A DNA stretch of 64,000 nucleotides, from assembly GCA_034766995.1 (NCBI GenBank), contig CM068321.1, forward strand, positions 8,070,526-8,134,525, in the 5' to 3' direction. The notes beneath the pieces were generated by a model. That model ran no database searches. It was not told the DNA's origin and saw only the letters and a program-made list of their open reading frames with translations. Source of the DNA: Acanthacorydalis orientalis (taxonomy: Eukaryota; Arthropoda; Insecta; Megaloptera; Corydalidae). Of this stretch, positions 1 through 11,778 are shown piece by piece. Made by a program: the position numbers and the translations under genes. How positions within the stretch are numbered: position 1 is the stretch's first letter; each line of letters starts with the position of its first letter.

Positions 1-460
1 GTTTTGAATTACAGTAGCGACAGTGACACCAAATAAAATTTATCCACTTTTTTTTTCTAAAACGTCATTATTTTTTTTGAATTTATGTGAAATAAATATG
101 TGTTTCTAAAACTTTACTAGCTTTTATTTCCAATATTTTTCTATTGTACTGAAAGACTCAGTTTACGCGATTTTCATTCGCGTAAAACGAATCCACGTGG
201 AACGGATACTCCGCGTAAATTGAGAGACGGGTGTATATTAAATTAGTGTTGGTTTCGTTCAATATCTATATTTTTGTCTCAACTATTTATTCTTCTTAAA
301 ATTACAGTATTATGACAGAATATAAAATAATAATTTTCTGTCTATAAATAAAAATTAAAACCATGATCATTATCGTATAATCATTTTTATGTGTTCTGAT
401 TACCTGATAAAGAGATGAAAATAATGTATGGAATGTATCTATGATAACTGATAAATGATC

Positions 461-463
<3 letters not shown>
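1..463. other. AT-rich sequence, no gene seen
   Basis: AT-rich sequence with no recognisable coding or mobile segment. The only mild exception is a short GC-richer patch at about 170-230. Confidence 0.5.

Positions 464-500
<37 letters not shown>
464..500. repeat. (TA)n microsatellite
   Basis: Uninterrupted TA dinucleotide array just upstream of the dispersed CCAAT-box repeat. Confidence 0.95.
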
Positions 501-503
<3 letters not shown>

Positions 504-560
504 TATTAATTACCTCTCTATAATTAAAAATCAGTCCCACGCATACTTCTTTCAAACTTT

Positions 561-951
561 ATTCCTGTTCTGATTGGTTGATGGGGATCACGTGCTCTCT
601 GTTCTGATTGGTTGACATCAGTCACATGTGTGTAGCTCTCTCACGCTGTACAACGAAAGAGAGAATACTATGTCAGTGTAAAACTAATAAGAAGTTTATT
701 CAAAATATTATATTCGCTGAAGCTTTAGAGTAAGAAAATTGTTAGACATTTTAACATTGTAATTTTTTAATTTTTATAAACTTTTTCAATAAAAATTTTA
801 CGTCTTACATGTTACCCGGATTATTTGTGCGTATAATTTATTAATTTATGTTGTTTGTTAGAGGAGAGAGAGCGTTAGCGTGCGGGGAGGGGGTGGATGA
901 AGCCCCCTCGTCGGTGGTCGAGAGCAGTGAGCATGAGGAGGAGCCCCTTGG
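561..951 (+). repeat. Dispersed CCAAT/E-box repeat, copy 1 (most complete)
   Basis: Best copy of an unclassified interspersed family that recurs at 11265-11500, 17864-18190, 23724-23972 (minus), 28709-28852 (minus) and 34428-34772 (minus). The 5' part carries two CTGATTGGTTGA units, which are inverted CCAAT boxes, with an E-box CACGTG between them. A conserved TAGCTCTCTCACG block follows, then an AT-rich middle with an AATAAAAATTTTA stretch. The 3' part is GC-rich (GGGGAGGGGG, then GAGCAGTGAGC and a terminal GAGCCCC). Promoter-like boxes followed by a poly(A)-signal-like site would suit a solo LTR or a non-autonomous element, but I see no TG...CA ends, target duplication or coding capacity. 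A 94-codon open frame at 848-1132 overlaps the GC-rich tail and continues past it; the other copies do not preserve it, so I do not call it a gene. Confidence 0.7.
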
Positions 952-1800
952 TATATATAATATTTGTAATCCTCAAGTAAATACAATTAAACAAAACTGT
1001 ATTATAATGTTTAATATTCGATCCTGTTCTAATTGTTATCATCACAAAAACAACAAAATATCTTATTGTTACCACTGCTTTGTTCATTCTATCTTATTGT
1101 TCTTAAAAGTCTATAATGTTTCATTCTCTTAAACCCATTTATAACTCTATTTGAATATCATTTAAGATTTATCTAATTACTTAATTGAAATATAGATATA
1201 TTTACATGACGATGCCCGTGAAATACATAAGAGTTTACTTTGAGCTACTTTGAAAGAATTTTATGTAGTACACGTAACTAAAAAGAATTAGAAGTAAATA
1301 AATACATTTCTTGTCAAATTAATTAAAGAAATATTTAAATAAACTTATACAATACAGCAATTTCATGTAAGTGATATATAAAATTAAGGAGTTTGATTTA
1401 AAGATCAGCGCAGGAGTTCATACTCTTAAATAGTTTGAGATTTTGTAATGAAACAAACAAAAAAAGAAAGATTGCAACAATTTTTTAACAAAATAACAAT
1501 ATGATATGTTTTAGAATATGCACTGTTCTCCCGTTATAGTCTGTTTAATAATTTGATAGTTAACACTACTTAACATGCATCGTTTGTGGATAAAGTTTAT
1601 TAAATTGGTGAGAAATAATTTCGGTTTTTATCATTTTAAGTTTGACGCCGATTTTTCTAGTTACCGTTATCTTTTGTTATAGTTATATGACACATTAGTC
1701 ATATGACATTGTAAACAATGACATTAGTGCTACTAATTTCAGATTATGTCTATTGTTTTTATTCTTTAATATTGTTGAATATAACCTCTTAAATTAGTCA
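952..1800. other. AT-rich sequence, nothing recognised
   Basis: No transposon end, coding similarity or notable repeat recognised. Confidence 0.45.
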
Positions 1801-1824
1801 CGGAAAAAAAAGCAATTTCGCGCG

Positions 1825-2268
1825 ATTTTCTTATATGAGTTTAAATTGGGGCGTAAAGAAACAGAAACTGCTCGAAATATCAAATTTGTTTTTGACGAAG
1901 AATCAATTAGTGAACGTACAGCTCAACACTGGTTCCAAAAGTTCATAATAGAAACAAATGATGGCTTGATGATGAGGGCGGGTCGTGGATGTACTTCAGT
2001 TATAGACAATAATGATTTAAGAATGATTTTAAGTGGATTCTCTACAACAATCGGAAACGTTAATCACAGTGGCTCGACCGAGGAGAAGCACTAAGACAGT
2101 TTTCTAAACCGAAGCTTCATGAAAAAAGATTATAATCATTGTGTTATCTTTCACTACAACTTCTTAAATCCTGGTGAAACAGTAACACTAAAAAATATTG
2201 TCAGAGAATTAAAAAAATGAATGAGAAGTTGCATCGTTTATGGCCAGTATTAGTAGCCAATAATATAT
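1825..2268 (+). pseudogene. Mariner transposase remnant (irritans/Hsmar2-like)
   Basis: The frame at 1837-2094 gives a recognisable mariner N-terminal helix-turn-helix (HTH_48 type). It runs FLYEFKLGRKETETARNI, then SERTAQHWFQKF, then a degraded acidic/glycine linker and VIDNNDLR. Downstream the frame is lost. About 120 nt later another frame reads KMNEKLHRLWPVLV, which matches the region just before the second catalytic Asp in Hsmar2-like mariners. The first catalytic block and all of the third are missing, so this is an internally deleted, frameshifted relic. No terminal inverted repeats are visible. It cannot encode an active transposase. Confidence 0.75.
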
Positions 2269-3180
2269 CTTACTAGTGTCGATGTTATGTAATTATACGA
2301 AAAATAAACAGTATAAAAATAACTAATATCGAATAAGGATAATAAATATATTTCACTAGATTCATTTTTATCCAATGTTCGATTAATTATTATTTTATAA
2401 TAGATAAATTTTTTATATTGCCTTAAAATGTATAGTAATATATGTATATAACTATATATATATATATATATATTCCCATAACTTCGATAAAAAACTTCTA
2501 TACTAACATTTCCTTACAATTCCAGTGTGTCTAACAATTTCAAATAATAAAATCAGCATAAACTTTTTTACTTGTATTTTTTCGAAACGAAATTTCAATT
2601 TCTGTCAGCATTTTAGAAAGCATAAGGAATGAAACCGAAAAAAGTATGCATCTTTTTTCTAAAAAAAAAGAAAAATCCAGCAAACGAAAACAAACTGCGG
2701 CAATATTTCTTACGCTCGTGAATAATATATATGTACACATATTGGAGCAGAGCAATAGGAGGAGGCGAAACAAACAGATTCGTCCGTAATCTACACACTC
2801 GCGATGACCGTATATCCGTCCAGTGCCAATTTTTTTTAAACAATACATCTTTCTAAATCAATTTATCACGGACTGGCTCTCGAGTCGACTAGCTACTGGT
2901 GCACGTTATCTGAAGAACTTAGAGACTAGTGGCTGGTGTTTGGATCAGTGCCACGTTCGGTGCGATTATTTTTTTCGTTCGTTTAGAATGCCGGTCACAA
3001 CCGTATTGATATTATCGACGGAGTCATTGTGGTTGGCAACGTCGGATTCATAGATATCCGCATTACGATTCTAAACGTACGAACTTGTACAAAAAAAAAA
3101 AAACATATCGTTTGCGAAGAAGATGGCCTGTGATCACGTTACTTACATACTGAATATCCAACAAATACTCGAATGCACAT
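2269..3180. other. AT-rich spacer with a moderately GC-richer patch
   Basis: Includes a short (TA)n at 2453-2472. The 2740-3060 stretch is richer in CpG (around CTCGAGTCGACTAG). Short open frames on both strands here have no recognisable motif and overlap one another. Confidence 0.4.
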
Positions 3181-3221
3181 ACATCCATATATGTATATAT
3201 GTATATATATATATATGTATC

Positions 3222-4436
3222 AGATAACCAAGAAAGTTCTGTCGTTTTTGAATTGGGAAAAAAACGCTTGTGTATTTTACAATAACTTTTTATCAAAATA
3301 TCCACCTTCGCATTGAACTGCCCTTTCCCATTGAGAAGATAATTAAATTCGATTTTTATAAAATTGTTTATTTTTTTATTTTCAAAAAATGTAGTAACCT
3401 CCATTTTTAATTCTTCATTATTGAACTGTTTACCACGCATACGATTGTCCAAAGATAAAAATAAGCGATAATATGATGGAGATATGTCTGGAGAATACGG
3501 GTCATGAGGGAGAATCTCCCACCCTAAATTCATAATTTTTGTTTTAATCTCTACTAAAATGTGTGATAGTGCGTTATCTTGAAAAAATAATACTTTTTTA
3601 CGATTTACAAGTGCTGGCTGTTTTTGTTTTAATGCATCGTGTACTCGCTAGAGTTGTTCACTATAAATGTTTTCTGTGAGGGTTTGACCCACTCATAGAT
3701 ATTCATGGTGAATAATTCCTTTTGAAGCCTACCAAACACAGAGAAGTTTTCGCGGTGTTAACTTTCATTTAGGACTTTGTAGGACAGGATCACCTAATGA
3801 AAGCCAGTGGTGAGTAAGTTTGTAGTTGGAATAAATAATCCATTTTTCATCAGTGATCAAAATTTGATCCAAAAAATTCTCTGATTTTAGTCGAGAAATA
3901 AGAGATGTACAGATTGTAAGACGCTGTCATTTATTATTGGGAGTTAATTTGTGTGGTACCCATTTACTTAATTTCCACCTCTTCTATTTTGTGTAAATGC
4001 TTCCATATTGTTTCGTCACTTACTTTAAACAATTCTGCGAGCTGTTAACATGTTACATTGGAATTTGTTTCAGTCATTGTCTCCGATTCGTCGATATTTA
4101 AATTTGATGGTCTTCCTGATCTGGTCTCATCTTTAATGGATTCATCCCCGGCAGAAAAATTTTTAAACCATCTCTGGTCCGTTCTTGATGTAACTGTATT
4201 TTTTCCAAACGCAGTACAATTTTTTTCTTGCAGTTTCTGTAGCGTTAATCCCAAGCTTAAATTCATAAAGCAAACACGCACATACTACACAATATTTCAC
4301 TGACATTTTTAAGGGTTAGAATTAGTTTTTAAATTAAAGTGAACAGTTCGAGATTCATTTAAAACACATGCTAATATGACTGTTAAATAATTATTGGAAT
4401 TATTGTATAACAGTGACAAAACTTTCTTGGTTACCT
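3222..4436 (-). pseudogene. Mariner element, full length but inactivated
   Basis: A 1.2-kb element with terminal inverted repeats: AGATAACCAAGAAAGTTCTG at the left, and at the right the reverse complement of GGTAACCAAGAAAGTTTTG. TA-rich arrays abut both ends, as expected for TA-target insertion. Read on the minus strand, the start codon lies near 4306 and the N-terminus has mariner helix-turn-helix blocks (LLYEFKLGINATETARK, then WFKNFSAGDES and RSGRPS). The catalytic part survives near 3420-3533 (LGWEILPHDPYSPDISPS). The third catalytic Asp is lost: the usual SDYxLF is SYYRLF. The middle is broken by frameshifts. The transposase is therefore dead, but the element boundaries are well preserved. 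Confidence 0.85.
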
Positions 4437-4455
4437 AATATATATATATATATAT

Positions 4456-4508
<53 letters not shown>

Positions 4509-4532
4509 TGTATATGTATATATATGTATATA

Positions 4533-4588
<56 letters not shown>
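4437..4588. repeat. (TA)n array with TATG/TACA variants
   Basis: About 150 bp of TA repeats interrupted by TG and CA units. It abuts the right inverted repeat of the neighbouring mariner. Translated in either strand it yields long YIYIYI frames that are not genes. Confidence 0.95.
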
Positions 4589-4589
<1 letters not shown>

Positions 4590-5104
4590 GAACGTTTGTA
4601 TCATCACAAAATTTAAAAAAATATAACCAAAACCTTTATAAATAACCACTATGTAAACTAAAAAAAAAATCTAACAAATAAACTTACTGATTATAAAAAC
4701 AAATAGTACAAAAATAGAATTTTTTTATCTTTTTTTTTATATGATAAAATGTAGTAAACTTAATATTATATAAGAGTTGATTTAAAAGTATTTATAACAA
4801 CATAATTTATTTTTATTGTTGGTACAGTTTTGTACTTTGAAGCTAAAAGATTCAATTACGCATTATTAACTGTGCTTATATTTATTTTTCCTTTTTTACA
4901 TTTTAATTATTTGAATTTGATTTTCTATTCAATTATAATATAATAAAACAAAAATAATCGAAGTAATAGATTCCCTGTCAGAGTTTCGTTATCAAATGGT
5001 TCTACTTTAGTTCGAAAAAAATAATATCTGCCATCAAAGATGTTTTCATGCCGAAAAAGTTTAATACCAATGAGTTGTTTCAAGAAAATTGAGAAATGAA
5101 GGGG
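4589..5104. other. AT-rich spacer, nothing recognised
   Basis: Homopolymer-rich AT sequence without coding or repeat signal. Confidence 0.45.
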
Positions 5105-6564
5105 AAGAGGGATAAAACAAAATTAGTCATTATTTTTCTTCTACAATATATTTTCCCTTGGCTCTAATACATTTTTTATTTCTTTAAATAAATTTCTTTA
5201 AACTCTTATAAAAATAAATTTTGTCTTTCGAGCCAAAATGAACTGAAATTACTACCTTGACCCCTTCATCATATCCAAATTTGTTTCCATGGAACTTTTT
5301 CAAATTCGAGAGTAAATAAAATTTTGTAGGGACTGATTTGAAAGATTTCTAGTTCTGGACTATACAGAGAGTGGTTCAGAATTTCAATTTCGCATTTATG
5401 GATGGTAGACTTTGAAACATTGCTTTTATGAACAGATATGTTGTCTTGCAAGAGTAATACACTTTTTCTTAATTGTCCCTTCCTTTCTTCTTCAACGCTA
5501 CCTCTAGTTCTTCTCTTATAATCGTGTAGTATTCTCCAAGTATAGTCATATCTTTATTTTTGTAATGTATCAACAAGATATCTTCAGTATTCCAAAAAAC
5601 AGCGACCAATAACTTTACAGCCAATGACAACACTTTAACCTTTTATAGTCCATTGTCCAAACATTCTGGACATCATGTTTCGATTGAACAGATCCACGGT
5701 CCAGTCCCTTTGAACAGATTTCATTTCCATGCTGAAGATTAACCATTTTAAGCATGGCAATGAAATACATACACCACCGTCCAGAGGAACTGGAAAGTGG
5801 ACCTGTTCAATCTAAATGCCATATCCAGAACGTCTGGATAGTGGACTGCAAAGAGTTAAACTTTTTAGGGGGTAGTGTGCCCATTTTATGTTACTGCTTG
5901 AACACCTATTTTGATACTAGGTCATAGTAATGAACATATAGTAAGTTTCATCTCCAGTAACTATCCGCTACAAAATTACATCGGAATTGTCTTTACAGAA
6001 GTTCAAAATGGTTTGAGTATTCTTGGTACCCATCCTGCGCTGACCTTTGACATACTAAGATGATCGTGTAAAATGTTCAAAACGGTTGTAGCTAATACTT
6101 CAACTATTTCTGCGATTTGATTCTCCTTTATACGGGATCAGCTAATATTAATTTCTCTACTTTTTTACCAATTTCCGTCCAAGTTGTCTCGATGAGGCTT
6201 TCTAAACATTAGTCGTGTTCTATTGACCTTATGCTTTGCTTAAAGTGACCATGCCACTTGCAAATCATGGTTTTCTCGAGACAAGAAGTACTCTAAACTG
6301 ATTTCATTTTTTCTATAATCATTTGAATGGTTTTTCCTTGTTTTGTGGTGAACTTAATGATATGAAAAACTCCAAGTTCTTCATTTTGAGGACTTTTTTC
6401 CGATTTGACATGAGTTTTAAATGATAAGTTGTACACTACTACTCAGATGAACTTGCAACTTTGTACTTATACTCCTGAAGAAGCCTACTTTCGAACGCGC
6501 AAGCGCAAGACCCCCGTACCCTCGTCATTACGATCATTATGCAGATTTTTTAAATTTCCCTCAT
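5105..6564 (-). pseudogene. Mariner-like element split by a TTAA foldback insertion
   Basis: Minus-strand element. Its ends share a GAGGGA...AAAATT-type inverted repeat (about 5107 and 6557), and it is about 1.2 kb once the 225-bp insert at 5635-5859 is discounted. The N-terminal region near 6410 starts MSNRKK. Further on, WNTEDILLIHY and GEYYTIIREELEVALKK match the segment between the first and second catalytic residues of mariners. QDNISVHKS carries the second Asp, and ILNHSLYSPELEIFQISPY marks the third block, where the canonical PDLAPSD is degraded to PELEIFQ. Several stops and frameshifts interrupt it. The insert falls between residues that are adjacent in related transposases, so the mariner was there first. 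Confidence 0.75.
5635..5859. mobile_element. TTAA-flanked foldback element (piggyBac-like MITE)
   Basis: Begins and ends at TTAA. The two halves are imperfect inverted repeats of each other along nearly the full length. Left end: TTAACCTTTTATAGTCCATT. The right end, reverse-complemented, reads TTAACTCTTTGCAGTCCACT. Matching internal blocks include ATTCTGGACAT / GTTCTGGATAT, GATTGAACAGATCCAC / GATTGAACAGGTCCAC, and TTTCATTTCCATGCT / TTTCATTGCCATGCT. TTAA flanks are the signature of piggyBac-superfamily insertion. There is no coding capacity. It sits inside a mariner relic, which dates it as younger than that mariner. Confidence 0.75.
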
Positions 6565-7534
6565 ACATAGTATTTCTATAAAACCTCTAATGTACATACA
6601 ACAATTAACTACAAGAAATTACTGAATTATCTAGCACAACACAGTACAATGCTATATTACAAAGTAAATGTTTGTTTGAGATAGAATTTAATTAGCATGC
6701 ATCAACTGGAATTATTTGTTAATAGTTTGTAATTTAATGAAATAACATTCACATATACTATATAATATTATATCATACAAAGGTAGTAGTTTGTTAAAGT
6801 ATGCAATTATTTTCATGCTGTAGGTCTAATATTATTATTTTTTCTATAATTGTGTCACGAAATTATAAGTGTATTTCTACATAATTTCAGGAATTGTTTG
6901 AATAAATGCAGTATCATCAATTAAAGATAGTGAAGTGGACAATCGAATAAATTTTAATAATCAACATTTTACTGAATGATATGACCTTTTGTATACATTA
7001 TTTGCTAAGGATGTATGTGCATATTTTTGTGAATTTAAAAATAAATAAATATATTTTTCACATCCGCAGTTATGTTAATATTTCTTAATTGATTGAACAA
7101 ATACAGCCGATGAAATTACATTATAATAACATCGAATTACTGTAATTTTTGTGTTCACACGCAAGAGACTAATTTGTCAAATATCGTTTGAATTCGACAA
7201 TAGCGTGCGGATGCGGAACGACTTACTGGCTTCTTAAATAAGAAAAACGCTCATTTATATGGAACTATTTTCGAACCGTTCACTTTTTAAGTATGCTAAA
7301 ACACTCAAATTGCGTTTCACTGATTTGTATCGTTCGTTCGGAACTATTTTCATCAACATTTCAACAAACTATGTTCAAATCATATTTCTAATATTTTCCG
7401 GATCTTATAACTTTGAATGATTGTGACGTTTTTAAGAATATATTCAGGAACGGTTTTAGGTGTTCGTCTGTAACCTGGTACTGAAATTGTTTTTTGTGGT
7501 TGTTTTTTTAAAAAAATATAGATCATATAAGTAA
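6565..7534. other. AT-rich spacer, nothing recognised
   Basis: No transposon ends or coding similarity seen. A modestly CpG-containing patch lies around 7150-7350. Confidence 0.4.
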
Positions 7535-8351
7535 TACGAGGGTCGTTTGATAAGTTTGGTATATTTCTATGATGTGGCGCCATTATTCATTTGGTAACAT
7601 CACAGTTATCAAGATTTACTTTTCAAATGAACATAGGCGAAATTTTAGCCAAAAGCGGCACGTTGTTCACGTTCTACAGAGATTTGAAGCGAGCATTGTA
7701 ACAGTTCCTGTAAAAATGAAAAAAAGCAGGCATTTTTACGTCGATTCGTCATCGTAGATAAAACATGGATCCACCACTACACATCGGAGTCAAACCAGCA
7801 GCCAAAGCTGGGGACAACGACTGGTGAAAGAGCGACGAAGAAGGCGAAGACCGTTTTGTTGGCTGGGAAGATTATGTCTACGGTTTTTCGAGATTATCAC
7901 AGAATCATCCTGATCGACTACATATCGAAGAGAAAAACGATAACAGGTACCTATTATGCAACATTATTGGACCGTTTGAAAGAAGAGATGAAATAAAAAC
8001 GGCCAAGATTGGCGTACAAAGAAGAGTTTTTTTTTATTAGGACAACGAGCCGTCCCACAAATCGACTGTTGTAATGGCAAAATTGCACAAATTAGGCTTC
8101 GAATTGATTCTTAATCCACTCACTTCTTCACATTTGGCTCCGTGTAACTCATAAACTGGAAAATTTGGTTCTGTAGGAACAAATTCTCATCGAATGAAGA
8201 TGTCATCGCCGATATCAGTGCGTATTTTGCAGACTCTCTGGATCAAATTTATAGCCTTCAATGGAGACTATGTTGAAAAATAAAATAGTTTTTTCCCAAA
8301 AACCGATGTTTAACTTGGTTTATTTACCATACTTATCAAACGACCCTCGTA
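7535..8351 (+). mobile_element. Internally deleted mellifera-type mariner, copy 1
   Basis: About 815 bp bounded by perfect inverted repeats TACGAGGGTCGTTTGATAAG and its complement, with TA at both ends. It lacks the N-terminal DNA-binding half: after roughly 180 bp of 5' sequence it passes straight into the catalytic half. FVTVDETWIHHYT... (first Asp) appears near 7745, allowing for one stop. GKIMSTVFRDYHRIILIDY and ALLDRLKEE follow, then the second-Asp region, which is corrupted by a frameshift. The final block near 8110-8230 is decayed. Two other copies (22860-23640 and 29563-30392) share the same deletion. It is non-autonomous, and its intact ends could still be mobilised in trans if a source existed. 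Confidence 0.85.
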
Positions 8352-8363
8352 TTATAAATTGTA

Positions 8364-8565
8364 CTGATGGTCTCATACTTTTGGATTATCTTAATATCTG
8401 TTTTCTTCTACTAGTTTCTGTGCGTGTACTCGAACTTCGGATAGATTTTAGTAGAGACATCAGAAGTAGTTTTTAAATTATATCTAGAGATTGGTATACG
8501 TGCAGAAATTAATAATGAAATCAGACACTCAAGAAATCCAAAAAGACAGGTTCTATTAAGGCAAA
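8364..8565. repeat. Divergent-arm inverted repeat, copy 1
   Basis: Two imperfect inverted arms (about 8364-8445 and 8483-8550). Each contains an outward-facing core resembling ACxxGAAACTAGTAxTGxAxAACAGACACTCAGATAATCCAAAAG in degraded form. The same arms occur at 54052-54245 and 62755-62935. The copy lies immediately beside the right end of the mariner at 7535-8351. Confidence 0.6.
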
Positions 8566-9470
8566 GGATTAAAAAGATCACAGGTATAAAAACATAATTA
8601 TAGTTTTAAGATTGTTACTTAAAGAATCATAAAATTTAAAGTAGGAAATAAACCTGTAGTAAATAGAGAATCATAAAAAGTTCCATTTTATAGAATTAAA
8701 CAACTTGCATCAATAAGATATTCATGAATACCCAAAAGAATACTCGTCAGTGTTTACTTTTTCTGTAAGACAAAAGTATGAAAAAATTGCAAAATATCTA
8801 GAAAATTTAGCATGAAAAATATATAGGATTGACAAAGAAAGATAAATATATTTAGATTAGAGCAGCATTTTATGATATTTGATAAAATATTGATTTATTT
8901 TTGGTTATTGTTTTGTAATTATCAAGAGAAAATGTTTTACAACACAATTAATCTTATACTGGAAATTTATGCCGTTTCCAAATTTTCAGAAATTTTTAAC
9001 GCTTTCTTGCGTTTACAGTTATTTGAAAAGCTTTATTAAAATTAATTTCAATTTTCTTTATTCTAAAAAATAAATTTAAAGCTCTTCTCTTTTAACACTT
9101 CTGAATACCAAAAGAGTTGTGCAATTTCACCAATTAGTGAATCATTCTAGTGATTAGATAGCGAAAATGATCCCAATGTATTAAAACTACGCAATGATTA
9201 AAAATTGACATTTAAAAGAGTGTTAAGTAATCCAGAATTAAAAATATTTTCAAATATTATTGAAAGTATAACTGATATTGTGATTCTATCTATTGACGGT
9301 TACGTTATGAAATTAATTGTAAAAGAATAAAATATATCATAATTTCAATTATTTTTTTTAGAAAAAAAAAAACAATTTAAAGAAAATGTAATTCTTTGAA
9401 ATCTTTCTTCGAAATTGGTCTGACTCGATTAGACATAACGTCTAATCAAAATAAGCATGTACTTAATTAT
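8566..9470. other. AT-rich spacer, nothing recognised
   Basis: No repeat ends or coding similarity recognised. Confidence 0.45.
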
Positions 9471-9479
9471 TTACAAGCA

Positions 9480-9775
9480 AATATAAAAAAGTTTTTTTAG
9501 AAAAATGAAAGTTCCAAGAAAGTGTACTATGAAAGTGTATTTTACTTGATTGAAAATGTTTACTTTGAAAAAACTATATTTACATTCCACAAAATGCTTT
9601 TTTGGAAAACTGTACTTTTGAAAGAATTACATTTTACAAAATGTATTTTGAAAGAAGTATATTTTCAAAAAAGTGTACTTTGAAGAAAATGTTGTTTTGA
9701 AGATGTGAATGGTAAAAAAATATTTCTGAAGAATTATACTTCGAAAAATTATACATTGGAAGAATTTTCTACCTA
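9480..9775. repeat. Degenerate minisatellite, about 20-bp unit
   Basis: Loosely repeated units of the form TGTACTTTGAAAGAAxT, for example AGTGTACTATGAAAGTG, TGTTTACTTTGAAAAAAC, CTGTACTTTTGAAAGAA, ATGTATTTTGAAAGAAG and AGTGTACTTTGAAGAAAATG. Periodicity is irregular, near 18-24 bp. The small open frame starting at 9705 lies mostly outside it and has no recognisable product. Confidence 0.6.
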
Positions 9776-10539
9776 CGTAAGTTATTTACTAAAATTATAT
9801 AAATACGGTATGTACTTTTCCGAACAAGTACATAAGCAAACGAAGAATTACATATATATTGTGGTATCTAAAATAAAAAAAAAATGCATGTGCTTAATAT
9901 TTTAAGATGGAAGATGCAGAAAAATAGTATAAAAGCGTATTCGTTAATAAATCTATAAATTAAGACATCATTTTTGATACTAAATTGATTAAGAAAAAGT
10001 GTTCACTCTTTGCATTGTCATATTAAGGAAAAGGAGCAGAAAATATGATAATCTAATTTAAAATGATAAAATATGATGTTTTCATTGGTAAAATTTCTAT
10101 CCAATCGTTGTTTACACATTAGAATCGATAAAAATGAGTATCTTCAAAAGCATTAACTTCTTAGAAAATGTCGATTATATCACCTAAAAATGATAGTTTC
10201 CAAATCAAACATAAATGTAAGGCGAACTTAACTGAATTTAAAATGTTTATAAAACAGTATTTCCACTTTTAGTATGACTTTCTTTCTTCTTTTAAACAGT
10301 TAGTAGATTCATCTTATCTCTGTACAGCTAAGAATTAGTCCCGTCGCTATTGTTTTAATGAAATATTCTTAAGCGTTTGGCACACTTTAACGTTTCGAAT
10401 TGAGGGGTGATTCGAATGCAAGTACGCAAACGGAGTGTGTTTTTAAATTATAATTTGTGTTCAGGTGCTAATGACATCAGTTGTCGATGCGCCCTAAATC
10501 CCCAATAACTAACTTGAAATGGGCCGTCCTCAAGCCTGA
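9776..10539. other. AT-rich spacer
   Basis: No coding or mobile signal. A GTTGTCGATGCGCCCTAAAT motif near 10480 has weak echoes near 14200 and 59285, but these are too short to define a family. Confidence 0.35.
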
Positions 10540-11240
10540 TTTACATTAGGATTGTAAGCGGTACAGTATACTAATCTACTTTTTCTCCAAACCTCTACTC
10601 TACCAGCATCTACAGTTTGGTCCGTTCACACAGAGTTAGTGGTTTGGTAGAGAAGAGTTTAATTTCAAGTTTGTTACAATGATGTCATCGTGTTATTATA
10701 AAAAAGTGTTTAATAACAATTGCAAGTGGCTTTTTAAATGAAGTTACAGAAGTTTTAGAGGAAGAAACTATTAGAAAAAAAAATAATATTTATATATTTC
10801 TACTAATTTTATAGTTTCACTTTCAATCCACTTCATTTTCAATGATCACAACAACATCTGTAAATAGAAACAAAACTTGTAAGTACACATTTCGCACTCG
10901 ATTGCTCTTTTCTACTGCAATAAACCTGTTTATACCGGTAGAGTTACGGTAGATCACTGAAAATGTTGATGTGGGGGAAGAAGATAGTAAAGTGTACAAT
11001 TCCACATGTGCTGTCCACTTTACTCTACTTGTTACTATCTTTAGTTTCACTATCCGAAAATGTTTACATTATGCTAGTAACGTGATAATACGCACTCTAT
11101 AACCATACTCTACTGCTAACTACCCCAATATTATAATCCACGCTTTACTCTACTATTCTACCCCTACCAGTATCGTACACCGAACCGTAACGCTATTGAT
11201 ATCCATTTCACTTTGATTTCTATGGGCGGACTCGTACTAC
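10540..11240. repeat. Unclassified degenerate repeat with duplicated end motif
   Basis: The start (CTCTACTCTACCAGCATCTAC, then GTTTGGTCCG) and the end (CTACTATTCTACCCC, TACCAGTATC, ACCGAACCG) share a similar motif in direct orientation, and CTTTACTCTACT-type words recur between them. This looks like an old element with subterminal repeats. I cannot assign a superfamily, and the one open frame inside it (minus strand, 10823-11050) resembles no known protein. Confidence 0.3.
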
Positions 11241-11264
11241 CGTACCCTAAGAAGTTTCACTTCA

Positions 11265-11500
11265 AAAATTGTCACACATCTCAACATTGTATTTAGTTAT
11301 GTTAATTTTTATGAACTTTTCCAATAAAATGTTTACCACTTAGATTTGACGCGGATTATTTGTGTGTACAATTTGTCAATTTCTGTTATTTATTAGGCAG
11401 AGTGGAGGGCGTTAAAAATCAAGTAGCACATCTCCCCTCCCTCTCCCCCCCCCCAGCCGTCAAGCACAGCGAGCAGTGATGAAATCCTGTAGTGGTTCTA
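11265..11500 (+). repeat. Dispersed CCAAT/E-box repeat, copy 2 (5'-truncated)
   Basis: Starts in the middle AT-rich block (TTGTCACACATCTCAACATT) and runs to the C/G-rich tail (CCCTCCCTCTCCCCCCCCCC, then GAGCAGTGATG). The CCAAT-box segment seen at 561-660 is absent. Confidence 0.65.
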
Positions 11501-11777
11501 GACAATATATTTGAAAATTATCTTGAAAAATTGTGAATTTATAACTCGAAACATCGAATTAAAAGTGTTGATAGACCGGATTTAGTCCACGAACCTGAAA
11601 TTGGACACATTCGGTTTCTATAATATACCTTTGAGGATGATACGTATACTAGCCATTCAACAACTATCATCATTTGTAAATTCTAATTAAAATCGTAATC
11701 AGTTAGATCCCATTTGAATACAAAAGTTTCAGGTTAGGTAAACTTATGTTAAAGTTTGACGATATTCTATTTACAAG

Positions 11778-11778
<1 letters not shown>

